Shown here: positions 1-5,896 of the stretch, piece by piece
How positions within the stretch are numbered: the first letter of the stretch is position 1
How the letters are laid out: each line of letters begins with the position of its first letter
Source of the DNA: CAVPGH01 sp046726955
Lineage (GTDB): Bacteria > Acidobacteriota > Vicinamibacteria > Fen-336
Assembly (NCBI GenBank): GCA_046726955.1
Contig: JBKPBQ010000064.1
Span: forward strand, 1 to 8,962
Reading direction: 5' to 3'
Length of the DNA: 8,962 nt
The notes under the pieces: generated by a model
Seen by the model: the letters and a program-made list of their open reading frames with translations, nothing else
Told to the model about the DNA's origin: nothing
Databases searched by the model: none
Position numbers and translations under genes: made by a program

Positions 1-315
1 CTCGAGAGCGATGAGGTTCGACCACCCGGGAAGCCCGCGCAGGAAGTCGCGCGTTCCGTCGATTGGGTCCACGATCCAGCGCCGTCCGCTCGGCGCGTCT
101 TCGCGGGAGCCTTCCTCGCCGAGGATGCCGTCGCGGGGGAAGGCTTCCCTGAGCGCGCTCACGATCGCCCGCTCGCACTCGCGGTCGGCGACCGTGACGG
201 GCGAGCGGTCGGCCTTCGTCTCCGCGGCGACGCCGCGGGCGGCGTGCTTCAGCGCGATCTCTCCGGCCCGGCGGGCCGCGTCCCGGCATGCATCCAGCTC
301 TTTCTCCCAGGCCAT
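1..315 (-). CDS. hisN: Inositol-monophosphatase-family phosphatase, probable histidinol-phosphatase (N-terminal part, runs off the window)
   Basis: The 105 visible residues are the N-terminal part of a Mg-dependent phosphatase of the inositol monophosphatase superfamily; the C-terminus lies beyond base 1. The metal-site motifs are in order: K34/D36 with T41-V-A-D44, then G66-E67-E68, then the signature W80-IVDPIDGT with D83 and D86. The following stretch, F91-LRGLPGW and then LIALE, matches the HisN type (histidinol phosphate to histidinol, histidine biosynthesis) better than the inositol-phosphatase or CysQ types. Family members are usually about 255-270 residues, so 60 percent is missing. 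The start is the ATG at 313-315; no Shine-Dalgarno precedes it, but a TAGAAT hexamer sits 7 bases upstream, so the message may be leaderless. It diverges from the PKD lipoprotein gene. The superfamily is certain; the exact substrate is inferred. Confidence 0.85.
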   Translation of the reverse strand, partial: MAWEKELDACRDAARRAGEIALKHAARGVAAETKADRSPVTVADRECERAIVSALREAFPRDGILGEEGSREDAPSGRRWIVDPIDGTRDFLRGLPGWSNLIALE

Positions 316-322
316 GCGCGGC

Positions 323-328
323 ATTCTA
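323..328 (-). promoter_or_regulatory. Candidate -10 element (TAGAAT) for a leaderless hisN transcript
   Basis: On the minus strand TAGAAT is followed by 7 bases and then the ATG at 315. That spacing puts the transcription start at or beside the start codon, as in leaderless genes. No convincing -35 hexamer is seen (GTGACC at a 19-base spacing is the nearest). No ribosome binding site precedes the start, which fits. Confidence 0.3.
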
Positions 329-364
329 CGTTTTCGGGCGTACTCCCGGTCACCGCCCGAGGCG

Positions 365-370
365 TATCAT
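365..370 (+). promoter_or_regulatory. Candidate -10 element (TATCAT) for the PKD lipoprotein gene
   Basis: TATCAT differs from TATAAT at one base, stands out in GC-rich surroundings, and lies 18 bases before the ATG at 389. No good -35 hexamer is visible 16-18 bases upstream, so this is a weak call. Confidence 0.25.
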
Positions 371-388
371 GAGCCTGGCCTAGAGCCC

Positions 389-1051
389 ATGCGTCGGACT
401 GTCTTCGTCGGCATCGTCGTCGGTATCGTCGCCTGCCACGAGACGACGACCCTGCCCACGCTGAGCGCGACCTGCTCCGCGACCCCGTCCACGGGCTTCG
501 CCCCCCTGGCCGTGAGCTTCAACCTGTCGGTGGCCGGGGCCAGCGACTCTCCGCAGGTGGCGGTGGACTACGGGGACGGCACGAGCGGCACCAACCCGGA
601 CGTCATCCACAGCTACGCGGGGATCGGCATCTACACGGCCGCCTTCACGGTGACCTCGGGCAGCCAGACGGCGCGCTGCTCGACCACCGTCACGGTGGCC
701 ACCGCCACGGTCACGACCATCCCCATCGTGAACACGCCGCCCGAGGCCGTTTTCAAGACGACGCCGGACGCCGCGCCCGGCGACCAGATCACGGGCACGG
801 CACCGCTCGTCGTCCGCTTCAACATGTGCCCGACGGCGGACCCCGACGGCGACCGGCTGCTCTTTACGATGGACTTCGACGGCGACGGCCGGAACGAGGT
901 GTCAGGCTCGAGCGGAGCGGCGTGCCGCCACGATTCCACTCCCTACGGCGTCGGCGCCCACATCGCGTACATCTGCGTGACCGACATCGGCCCGGACGGC
1001 CGCCCGCTGCACGGCTTCCAGTGCCACACGTACCGGATCGTGGTGAGCTAG
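389..1051 (+). CDS. Lipoprotein with two PKD-like domains
   Basis: A 220-residue exported protein of unknown role. Residues 1-16 form a lipoprotein signal: basic MRR, a hydrophobic core, and the lipobox I13-V14-A15-C16, so the mature protein should be lipidated at C16 and membrane-anchored. Residues about 25-103 form a PKD-like beta-sandwich, with D60-YGDGTS and, near 75-90, the HSYAGIGIY and FTVTSG strands. Residues about 117-220 form a second, diverged copy with D151-PDGD and M161-DFDGDG, acidic loops that look able to bind calcium. The cysteines fall as C29/C97 in the first domain and C147, C179, C196, C212 in the second, suggesting disulfides in the envelope. The frame is open further upstream, but the signal peptide fixes ATG 389 as the start. 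PKD domains usually mediate protein or glycan contacts; no enzyme domain is present. Confidence 0.8.
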   Translation: MRRTVFVGIVVGIVACHETTTLPTLSATCSATPSTGFAPLAVSFNLSVAGASDSPQVAVDYGDGTSGTNPDVIHSYAGIGIYTAAFTVTSGSQTARCSTTVTVATATVTTIPIVNTPPEAVFKTTPDAAPGDQITGTAPLVVRFNMCPTADPDGDRLLFTMDFDGDGRNEVSGSSGAACRHDSTPYGVGAHIAYICVTDIGPDGRPLHGFQCHTYRIVVS

Positions 1052-1058
1052 TCGACTC

Positions 1059-1643
1059 TCAGACCTTCTGCACCGGCCTCGCCAGGAGCGGCAGCTGACG
1101 CGCGCTCTTCCTGCGGCCGAGCGGCAGCGCGCCCTCGTGTCCGAGCAGCCAGCGCTTGCGCGGCAGGCCGCCTCCATACCCGACGAGGCTGCCGTCGGCA
1201 CCGATCACCCGATGGCAGGGGATGACGATGCCGATGGGGTTCTGGCCGTTCGCGGCGGCGACCGCGCGCACGGCGAGCGGATCGCCGAGCCGCTGGGCGA
1301 GCGCGGAGTAGGCGACCGTCGTTCCCACCGGAATCTTCCGCAAGGCGGCCCAGACGCGCTTCTGGAACGGCGTCCCTCCCGGATCCACGGCGAGCGCGTC
1401 GATGGCCCGCAGGTCTCCGGCGAAGTAGCGGCGCAGCGCGCTCGCCGCGCCGCCGGGGTCCTTCGCCTCCGTGAGCGTGAACGCGCCGAACCGGCGGGCC
1501 AGGGCTCGCCTCGTCCAATCATCGTCGGAGTCGCTGACCGAAAGGGCGACGAGCACACCCCCGCGCGCGAAGACGCGAACGGGCCCGATCGGGGACGAGA
1601 CCTGGGCCGTCTCGAGCGTGGTCACGATCTTCTCTGCCTTCAC
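1059..1643 (-). CDS. ogt: Methylated-DNA--[protein]-cysteine S-methyltransferase (Ogt type)
   Basis: A suicide DNA-repair protein that moves the alkyl group from O6-alkylguanine (and O4-alkylthymine) onto its own cysteine. The 194 residues contain an N-terminal RNase H-like domain (about 12-85) and the C-terminal DNA-binding domain, which opens with G90-TPFQKRVW. The latter has Y112 (base flipping), R126 (arginine finger), the N132-GQNP loop and the active-site I141-P-C143-H-R-V. Length is normal for the family, with a short basic tail after residue 172. The start taken is GTG at 1643; a second in-frame GTG at 1625 is possible and would shorten the protein by six residues. No Shine-Dalgarno precedes GTG 1643, but TAGCAT lies 7 bases upstream. 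The stop at 1059-1061 lies 7 bases from the end of the convergent lipoprotein gene. No Ada-type regulatory domain is fused to it. Confidence 0.95.
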   Translation of the reverse strand: MKAEKIVTTLETAQVSSPIGPVRVFARGGVLVALSVSDSDDDWTRRALARRFGAFTLTEAKDPGGAASALRRYFAGDLRAIDALAVDPGGTPFQKRVWAALRKIPVGTTVAYSALAQRLGDPLAVRAVAAANGQNPIGIVIPCHRVIGADGSLVGYGGGLPRKRWLLGHEGALPLGRRKSARQLPLLARPVQKV

Positions 1644-1650
1644 AACCGCG

Positions 1651-1656
1651 ATGCTA
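1651..1656 (-). promoter_or_regulatory. Candidate -10 element (TAGCAT) for a leaderless ogt transcript
   Basis: TAGCAT on the minus strand is followed by 7 bases and then the GTG start at 1643, the same geometry as at hisN. No -35 consensus is seen; the 14-bp palindrome at 1666-1679 occupies the region where the -35 would lie. Weak call from position and sequence only. Confidence 0.3.
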
Positions 1657-1665
1657 GCACCGACC

Positions 1666-1679
1666 CCTGCCCGGGCAGG
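1666..1679. promoter_or_regulatory. 14-bp perfect palindrome between ogt and the membrane-protein gene
   Basis: CCTGCCCGGGCAGG is a perfect dyad. It sits directly after the stop codon of the upstream minus-strand gene (stop at 1680-1682) and about 23-36 bases before the ogt start. It could be a short hairpin ending the upstream transcript, although no T-run follows. It could also be an operator over the ogt -35 region. Nothing in the sequence decides between them. Confidence 0.35.
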
Positions 1680-2390
1680 TCAGGGCAGCATCGTCCGTAG
1701 CCATTCTCCCCAGGTGGGGGCGAGCAGGGCCTTCAGGGTCCAGTCGGCCAGGATCCCCACCGCGGCCCCCGCGATGAAGGGCCGAACGGTCCCGGATCGA
1801 GAATACGGCGCGATTCGCGACAGCAGCGGCTCGGCGAGGATCGCGCCCAGCGTGCAGAACGCGGCCACCCGGCAAATCGCCCACGGCTGCCAACCCAGGA
1901 GCAGGACCGACAGCGCGGGCACGCCCGCCCGGCAGAGCGAGGCCACGTAGAACGCCATGAAGTTCATGAGCACGGCGCCCATGAGGATGGACAGCGTGCT
2001 CGCGGTGGCGAGGCTCAGGACGACGAACGCGGCGAGATGAAGGACGTGCTGGGGCAGGAAGAGGCGGGGGCTGCCCTCGCGTCCCTCGCCGGTGCGGATC
2101 CAATGGAACATCTCGCTGCGATAGGCGGGACCGTTCAAGACCAGGTCGTCGGGCGACGCGGGCCAGAGCGCGAACGTCACGGTCCCCGCGACCGCGAGGA
2201 CGGCCGCCCACGCGAGGACGGCTCGAACGGCGCCGCCGCGCTCGCCCCTGCGCAGCCGGCGCGCCATGACCCACCAGGCGGGCGCGGTGTTGAGCACGGG
2301 GAGCAGCCAGCGCGAGCCGAGGACGAGGCCGAGCGGATAGGAGACGAGCGTGCCCAGGACGAGCAGCGCCCACTCCCTCCGCACGTTCAT
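1680..2390 (-). CDS. Multi-pass membrane protein of unknown function
   Basis: The 236-residue protein is largely hydrophobic. Likely membrane segments lie near residues 8-25, 27-42, 56-77, 117-152 (one or two passes), 157-185 and 205-223, giving six or seven in total. A polar loop at about 78-113 contains the E93-MFHWIRTGEG and F111-LPQH stretches. The run M136-GAVLMNFMAFYV, with several small residues, looks like a helix-packing segment. I recognise no enzyme motif or transporter signature and do not assign a function. The start is ATG 2388-2390 because a strong Shine-Dalgarno (GGAGG, 8 bases away) precedes it; a start further upstream in the same frame lacks this support. It diverges from the alarmone hydrolase gene across 55 bases and ends at the palindrome before ogt, 36 bases from the ogt start. 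Confidence 0.75.
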   Translation of the reverse strand: MNVRREWALLVLGTLVSYPLGLVLGSRWLLPVLNTAPAWWVMARRLRRGERGGAVRAVLAWAAVLAVAGTVTFALWPASPDDLVLNGPAYRSEMFHWIRTGEGREGSPRLFLPQHVLHLAAFVVLSLATASTLSILMGAVLMNFMAFYVASLCRAGVPALSVLLLGWQPWAICRVAAFCTLGAILAEPLLSRIAPYSRSGTVRPFIAGAAVGILADWTLKALLAPTWGEWLRTMLP

Positions 2391-2395
2391 GAGAT

Positions 2396-2404
2396 CCCCC
2401 TCCC
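2396..2404 (-). promoter_or_regulatory. Ribosome binding site that fixes the start of the membrane-protein gene
   Basis: On the minus strand GGGAGGGGG contains GGAGG, 8 bases before the ATG at 2390. It is the strongest Shine-Dalgarno I see in the window and selects this ATG over an in-frame upstream start at 2417. Confidence 0.6.
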
Positions 2405-2445
2405 GCGCCCGTGCCATACTCTATCGGCAATCGGTCGAGGCTCCG

Positions 2446-3036
2446 ATGTCCGAGGAAGCGCCGCTCGTCACGCCCCGATTCCGCCAGGCCCTCGACTACG
2501 CGAGCGTCCTGCACGCCCGGCAGGCGCGCAAGGGGACGAAAGTCCCCTACCTCTCCCACCTCCTCGCCGTCTGCGGCCTCGTGCTCGAGGACGGGGGCGA
2601 CGAGGACGAGGCGATCGCGGCCCTGCTCCACGACGCGGTCGAGGACCAGGGCGGCAAGCCGGTGCTCGAGGAGATCCGGCGCCGGTTCGGGAGCAAGGTG
2701 GCGGGGATCGTCGCCGAGTGCACGGACACGGACGAGGTACCGAAGCCTCCTTGGAGGAAGCGGAAGGAGGAGTACCTCGCCCGCCTCCCCGAGGCCTCTC
2801 CGGAAGCGCTGCGCGTGTCGTGTGCGGACAAGCTCCACAACCTCCGCTCGATCGTCACCGACTACCGCCGGATCGGCGAGCGCGTGTTCGACCGGTTCAG
2901 CGCGGGCCGCGACGAGACGCTCTGGTACTACCGGTCGCTCGTCGGCGTGTACGCCGCCCGCGGCGCAGGCGCCCACGCCGACGAGTTAGGTCGCGTGCTG
3001 CGCGACCTGGAGGGGCTCGTCACTCGATCGGCTTGA
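2446..3036 (+). CDS. Single-domain HD hydrolase of the MESH1/RelA-SpoT type, probable (p)ppGpp 3'-pyrophosphohydrolase
   Basis: The 196-residue protein is the hydrolase domain of the RelA/SpoT family alone, with no synthetase, TGS or ACT domain. It has A24-RQARKGTKVPYLSH ending in the metal ligand H38, A59-LLHDAVED with H62-D63 and E66-D67, and S125-CADKLHNL with D128 and N132. These match the metal and substrate positions of MESH1-like enzymes in order and spacing, and the length is right (MESH1 is about 180 residues). The expected reaction is removal of the 3'-pyrophosphate of (p)ppGpp in the cytoplasm; related enzymes can also act on NADPH, so the substrate is inferred. The start is ATG 2446, with CGAGG 5 bases upstream. 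The frame is open for 96 bases before it, but that stretch reads as the divergent promoter region. Its last 17 bases overlap a short minus-strand frame. Confidence 0.88.
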   Translation: MSEEAPLVTPRFRQALDYASVLHARQARKGTKVPYLSHLLAVCGLVLEDGGDEDEAIAALLHDAVEDQGGKPVLEEIRRRFGSKVAGIVAECTDTDEVPKPPWRKRKEEYLARLPEASPEALRVSCADKLHNLRSIVTDYRRIGERVFDRFSAGRDETLWYYRSLVGVYAARGAGAHADELGRVLRDLEGLVTRSA

Positions 3037-3160
3037 AGCGAAGCTGGAACCGCCCCTGCTTGCCCTTGGCGGTACGGAAATTCCCGTCCATCGCCCCGTC
3101 CGCGAACACGGCGGTGAGCCGCGTGAAGAAGTAGGGAGGCGTGCGCTCCCGTTTCCACAC
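3020..3160 (-). CDS. Possible small gene or 3' remnant of a lost gene
   Basis: A 46-residue frame from GTG 3160 to TGA 3020-3022 reads like real coding sequence. Almost every codon ends in G or C, and the peptide has balanced composition with no low-complexity run (PPYFFTRLTAVFADG, then a basic GKQGRFQLRFKPIE end). No Shine-Dalgarno precedes GTG 3160, and the frame stays open upstream to about 3240 without an ATG and with weaker codon bias. It looks more like the C-terminal end of a protein than a complete one. Its tail overlaps the end of the convergent alarmone hydrolase gene by 17 bases. I recognise no family. It could also be chance in GC-rich DNA. Confidence 0.4.
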   Translation of the reverse strand: MWKRERTPPYFFTRLTAVFADGAMDGNFRTAKGKQGRFQLRFKPIE

Positions 3161-3326
3161 GGGAATCGCGGTAGATGCATGCTGCGAGTTCCTTGAACAC
3201 TGCGACGCTTCGCGTTCTTCGGTGACGCCTCCGCTGAGCGATGGGTTACAGTATCAGGATCCGTCCCACGTGCCCTCTCCCGACCCGAATGCGAGGGGAG
3301 AGCCGCGGGCGCCGGGGTCGATCGAG

Positions 3327-5585
3327 ATGAATTGCCCGGACTGCGGCGCCGAGACGACCGAGACCACTGAGACCTGCCCGGACTGCGGGAGAAGCCTCGC
3401 GGTGCCGATGGGGACGGTGCTCGCGGAGCGGTACGAGATCCAGCGGCTGCTCGGCTCCGGCGGTCTCGGCCGCGTCTACCGCGCGCACGACCGCATGCTC
3501 GACGAAGTGGTAGCCGTGAAGGTTCTCCACCCGGAGGCGGCGCGCTCCCGCGAGCTCAGCAAGCGCTTCCGCTCGGAGATCAAGCTCGCCCGCAAGGTCC
3601 GCCACCGCAACGTCTGCGCAATCCACGAGTACGGCGAGCAGGGTCCCTATCGCTTCGTGGCCATGGAGCTCGTGGACGGCGTCGACCTCCACCAGGTGAT
3701 CCGCGAGAAGGGGCCGCTTCTGCCGAAGGACGCGTTCGAGGTCGCGATCCAGGTGGTGAAGGGCCTGGCCGCGATCCACGAAGCGGGCGTGCTCCACCGC
3801 GACCTGAAAACGCCCAACATCATGCGGGACAGCCGCGGCGTCGTGCGGCTGCTCGACTTCGGCATCGCCAAGCTCCTGACGCCGACGGGGACGCTCGCGG
3901 TCACCGCCGTGCAGCGCGTCGTGGGCACGCCCGAGTACATGAGCCCCGAGCAGATCCGCGGCGACGACCTCGACGAGCGGAGCGACATCTACGCTCTGGG
4001 GGTCGTGATCTTCGAGATCTTCACCGGCGTCGTGCCGTTCCAGGGGAAAAGCCCGCTCGACACGCTCCTCCGCCAGGTCAACGAGCCGCCACCCCTCTAC
4101 GGCGAGGCCGCGGCCCGTCTGCCGACGAGCCTCATCCCCGTGCTGCGCAAGGCTCTCTCGAAGGATTCGAAGGACCGACATTCCTCGGCGAGCGACCTGC
4201 TCGAGGCACTGCGTGTCGCACGGCTCGCAGCGTTCCCCGAGTCCTCGCACACGCCGCCGGATCGCGCTCCGCTGGAGCGCGAGGCCACGACGCCCGAGCC
4301 GCCGCCGGTCAAGAAGACGACGGCGCTGCCGAAGCCGCCGCTCCCGGGAGCGCGGCCCAAAGTGCCGCCCGCTCCAAGGGCAGGTCGGCCGGTGCCGGAC
4401 GCGCCCCCGATCACACCTCGACCGGCGGCGCCTCCCGTTGTCGTCCCGCCACCGGTCGTTAGCGCGCCTCGTCCGCCGACGCCGCCTCCGGTGAAGATCC
4501 CGCCTCCTGCGCCGCCGATCCCTACGGCCCGCGAGGCGGCCATGGACTCCGCCCTCGACGAGAATCGCACGTTCGTCGAGCTGCCGAAGGTGCCGCCGCG
4601 CGTTCCACCTCCGGTCTCGCCGAGCGGCGCGCCTCCGGCGAGCGCGCACAGCGCTCGGAAGTGGGGAGGCGCGGCCGCTGCGGCTCTGGCCGTGGCCCTG
4701 CTGGCGTTCTTCGCGCTGCGGCGGTCGCGGCCTGCGGGGACGACGGAGCCGTCGGTAGCCACGGAGCCGCCGGTCACGACTGTTCCTCTCGCCTCCACGC
4801 CTGCGCCGACGCCGAGCCCGACGGCGTCGGCCGCCGCGCCTTCACCCACGCCATCGCCGCGCGCGACACCGGTGCCGGCGCCGCCGCCGACTCTCGAACC
4901 CGCCGTCTCCGCCACCGCGACGCCGCGTCCCGTGCGCTCGCCGCGTCCCACTCCGACTCCGACGGCAGAGCCCACACCCACGCCCAGGCCGTCCGCAACG
5001 CCGGTGCCGCCGGGGGCCCTCGACGTGGACGTCCGCCCCGGAGCCGACGTCGAAGTGGACGGGCGCGCCGTGGGCAAGTCACCCGTGCAGGGGCTTCAGC
5101 TCGACCCGGGAGTGCACGTCGTGAGGCTGCAGTACGCCGATTACTGGCCGCTGCGGCGGAAGGTCGCGGTCGAAGCCGGGAAGACGGCGCGCCTCGACGT
5201 GGACCTCTCCTGGGAAGGCGTACCGCGGGCGCGGAGCCGCGAGGCGCCGTACGTCATTCCGCTCGACGGCTCGCCCATGGACGACCCCAACTTCCAGCGC
5301 GGCCTGCGGCAGCTCGCCGAGGGCGACTTCCAGGAAGCCATCCTGACGCTCGAGCCCGTGGTCCGGCGCATGCAGACGCAGGGCGCGAAGGCGAAGGACC
5401 AGTCGCGCGCGGAGTTCTACCTCGGCTGCGCGTACCTCGAGCTCAACCGTCAGGCTCTCGCCAAGGAGCGCTTCCAGGCGGCGCTCGAGCACGACGGCTC
5501 GCTGAAGCTGCCGCCAGGCAGCCTGTCGCCGAAGGTCGCGAGCTTCTTCGGCACGGTGCGGGAGGTGGTGCGGAGGAAGCCGTGA
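3327..5585 (+). CDS. Transmembrane Ser/Thr protein kinase: zinc ribbon, kinase, PEGA and TPR-like C-terminus
   Basis: The 752-residue protein begins with a zinc ribbon (C3-x2-C6, C17-x2-C20). A Hanks-type kinase follows, about 36-290, with glycine loop G43-SGGLG, K65, alpha-C E84, H157-R-D159 with K161 and N164, D177-FG and then the GTPEYMSPEQ segment. All catalytic residues are present and it is an RD kinase with threonines in the activation loop. A Pro-rich cytoplasmic linker (about 300-440) leads to one membrane helix (about 446-465). Outside are a Thr/Pro/Ala-rich stalk, a PEGA domain (about 564-632) and a TPR-like helical region (about 652-750). The likely role is to sense an envelope signal through PEGA/TPR and phosphorylate cytoplasmic targets; the targets are not evident. 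The frame is open upstream to 3141, but ATG 3327 is chosen because the ribbon begins there; GTG 3270 is a weaker alternative. No partner gene is adjacent. Confidence 0.93.
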   Translation: MNCPDCGAETTETTETCPDCGRSLAVPMGTVLAERYEIQRLLGSGGLGRVYRAHDRMLDEVVAVKVLHPEAARSRELSKRFRSEIKLARKVRHRNVCAIHEYGEQGPYRFVAMELVDGVDLHQVIREKGPLLPKDAFEVAIQVVKGLAAIHEAGVLHRDLKTPNIMRDSRGVVRLLDFGIAKLLTPTGTLAVTAVQRVVGTPEYMSPEQIRGDDLDERSDIYALGVVIFEIFTGVVPFQGKSPLDTLLRQVNEPPPLYGEAAARLPTSLIPVLRKALSKDSKDRHSSASDLLEALRVARLAAFPESSHTPPDRAPLEREATTPEPPPVKKTTALPKPPLPGARPKVPPAPRAGRPVPDAPPITPRPAAPPVVVPPPVVSAPRPPTPPPVKIPPPAPPIPTAREAAMDSALDENRTFVELPKVPPRVPPPVSPSGAPPASAHSARKWGGAAAAALAVALLAFFALRRSRPAGTTEPSVATEPPVTTVPLASTPAPTPSPTASAAAPSPTPSPRATPVPAPPPTLEPAVSATATPRPVRSPRPTPTPTAEPTPTPRPSATPVPPGALDVDVRPGADVEVDGRAVGKSPVQGLQLDPGVHVVRLQYADYWPLRRKVAVEAGKTARLDVDLSWEGVPRARSREAPYVIPLDGSPMDDPNFQRGLRQLAEGDFQEAILTLEPVVRRMQTQGAKAKDQSRAEFYLGCAYLELNRQALAKERFQAALEHDGSLKLPPGSLSPKVASFFGTVREVVRRKP

Positions 5586-5596
5586 GGGTGGCCCCT

Positions 5597-5637
5597 CGAG
5601 AGCATCGGTTCGTCTGACGCCGGTCGCGATGCTCTCG
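5597..5637. terminator. Hairpin after the kinase gene, possible terminator
   Basis: CGAGAGCATCG (5597-5607) and CGATGCTCTCG (5627-5637) form a perfect 11-bp stem with a 19-base loop, beginning 12 bases after the kinase stop. No T-run follows on the plus strand, so it is not a classical intrinsic terminator. It may instead stabilise the transcript end or act with Rho. Confidence 0.45.
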
Positions 5638-5697
5638 CGCGAAGTTGTTACCCTTCGTGGTGGTTCCGGGACCAGTGCGTGAACGCACTTCGCGCGA
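5635..5697. repeat. 11-bp inverted repeat enclosing a small hairpin
   Basis: TCGCGCGAAGT (5635-5645) is the exact reverse complement of ACTTCGCGCGA (5687-5697). Between the arms lies AGTGCG-TGAA-CGCACT (5674-5689), a 6-bp stem with a 4-base loop that shares three bases with the right arm. The left arm shares 5635-5637 with the hairpin at 5597-5637, so the three folds partly exclude one another. Confidence 0.5.
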
Positions 5698-5701
5698 CGA
5701 G
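5661..5701. repeat. Left copy of an imperfect direct repeat flanking the HNH gene
   Basis: This 41-base stretch begins TGGTTCCGGGACCAGT and ends CGCGCGACGAG. The same element in the same orientation occurs at 7144-7186: 19 of the first 22 bases match, the last 11 match exactly, and the middle differs by small changes and 2 bases of length. The first 14 bases form a palindrome with one mismatch centred on TTCCGG. Confidence 0.5.
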
Positions 5702-5896
5702 ATAACATGCCGCCGGAACGGGAGTCGAGCGGCAGCAAGACAGCGAATCGAGACGGTAGCCGCGCAATCGGCCAACGCCTGCTGTGTCGACCGCGTGCCC
5801 CACCTTTAACAGCTGAACTTCCACTGACACACCCACGGTTGGCTCGCCTCCGCTTCCGTCGGCTCGGCCGCGCGACTTGCCGACGATTGTGGTCGC

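Larger units (their letters stand above)
5586..5896. other. Gene-free gap rich in inverted repeats between the kinase and HNH genes
   Basis: The gap lies between two converging genes. Its left half (5597-5701) is packed with inverted repeats: a hairpin directly after the kinase stop, a second long-range dyad, a small TGAA-loop hairpin (5674-5689), and one copy of the direct repeat that also lies beyond the HNH gene. I see no RNA gene and no credible reading frame in the right half (5702-5896); the frames open there have no domain or start signal. Several short open frames on both strands are consistent with GC-rich noise. Confidence 0.5.

Noticed and set aside
11..388. N-terminal extension of the PKD lipoprotein frame
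   Set aside because: The signal peptide and lipobox begin at ATG 389. The upstream part is Arg/Ser-rich and lies opposite the hisN coding region.
1654..2976. Minus-strand open frame of 440 residues across the membrane-protein and hydrolase genes
   Set aside because: It spans two well-supported genes in other frames, and its Arg/Pro/Gly-rich sequence has no recognisable motif.
3141..3326. N-terminal extension of the kinase frame
   Set aside because: It has no domain or helix pattern. The zinc ribbon right after ATG 3327 marks a natural N-terminus, although no strong Shine-Dalgarno confirms it.
3246..4649. Minus-strand open frame of 467 residues opposite the kinase domain
   Set aside because: It is extremely rich in Arg, as expected of the wrong frame of GC-rich DNA, and the plus-strand kinase explains the region completely.
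4097..5077. Long minus-strand open frame opposite the kinase linker (326 residues, Gly/Ala/Arg-rich)
   Set aside because: It mirrors the Pro/Thr/Ala-rich codons of the kinase linker. The low-complexity product has no domain and no start signal.
5702..5896. Possible small genes in the right half of the gap
   Set aside because: The open frames are short and Arg/Ser-rich, with no ribosome binding site or recognisable sequence.
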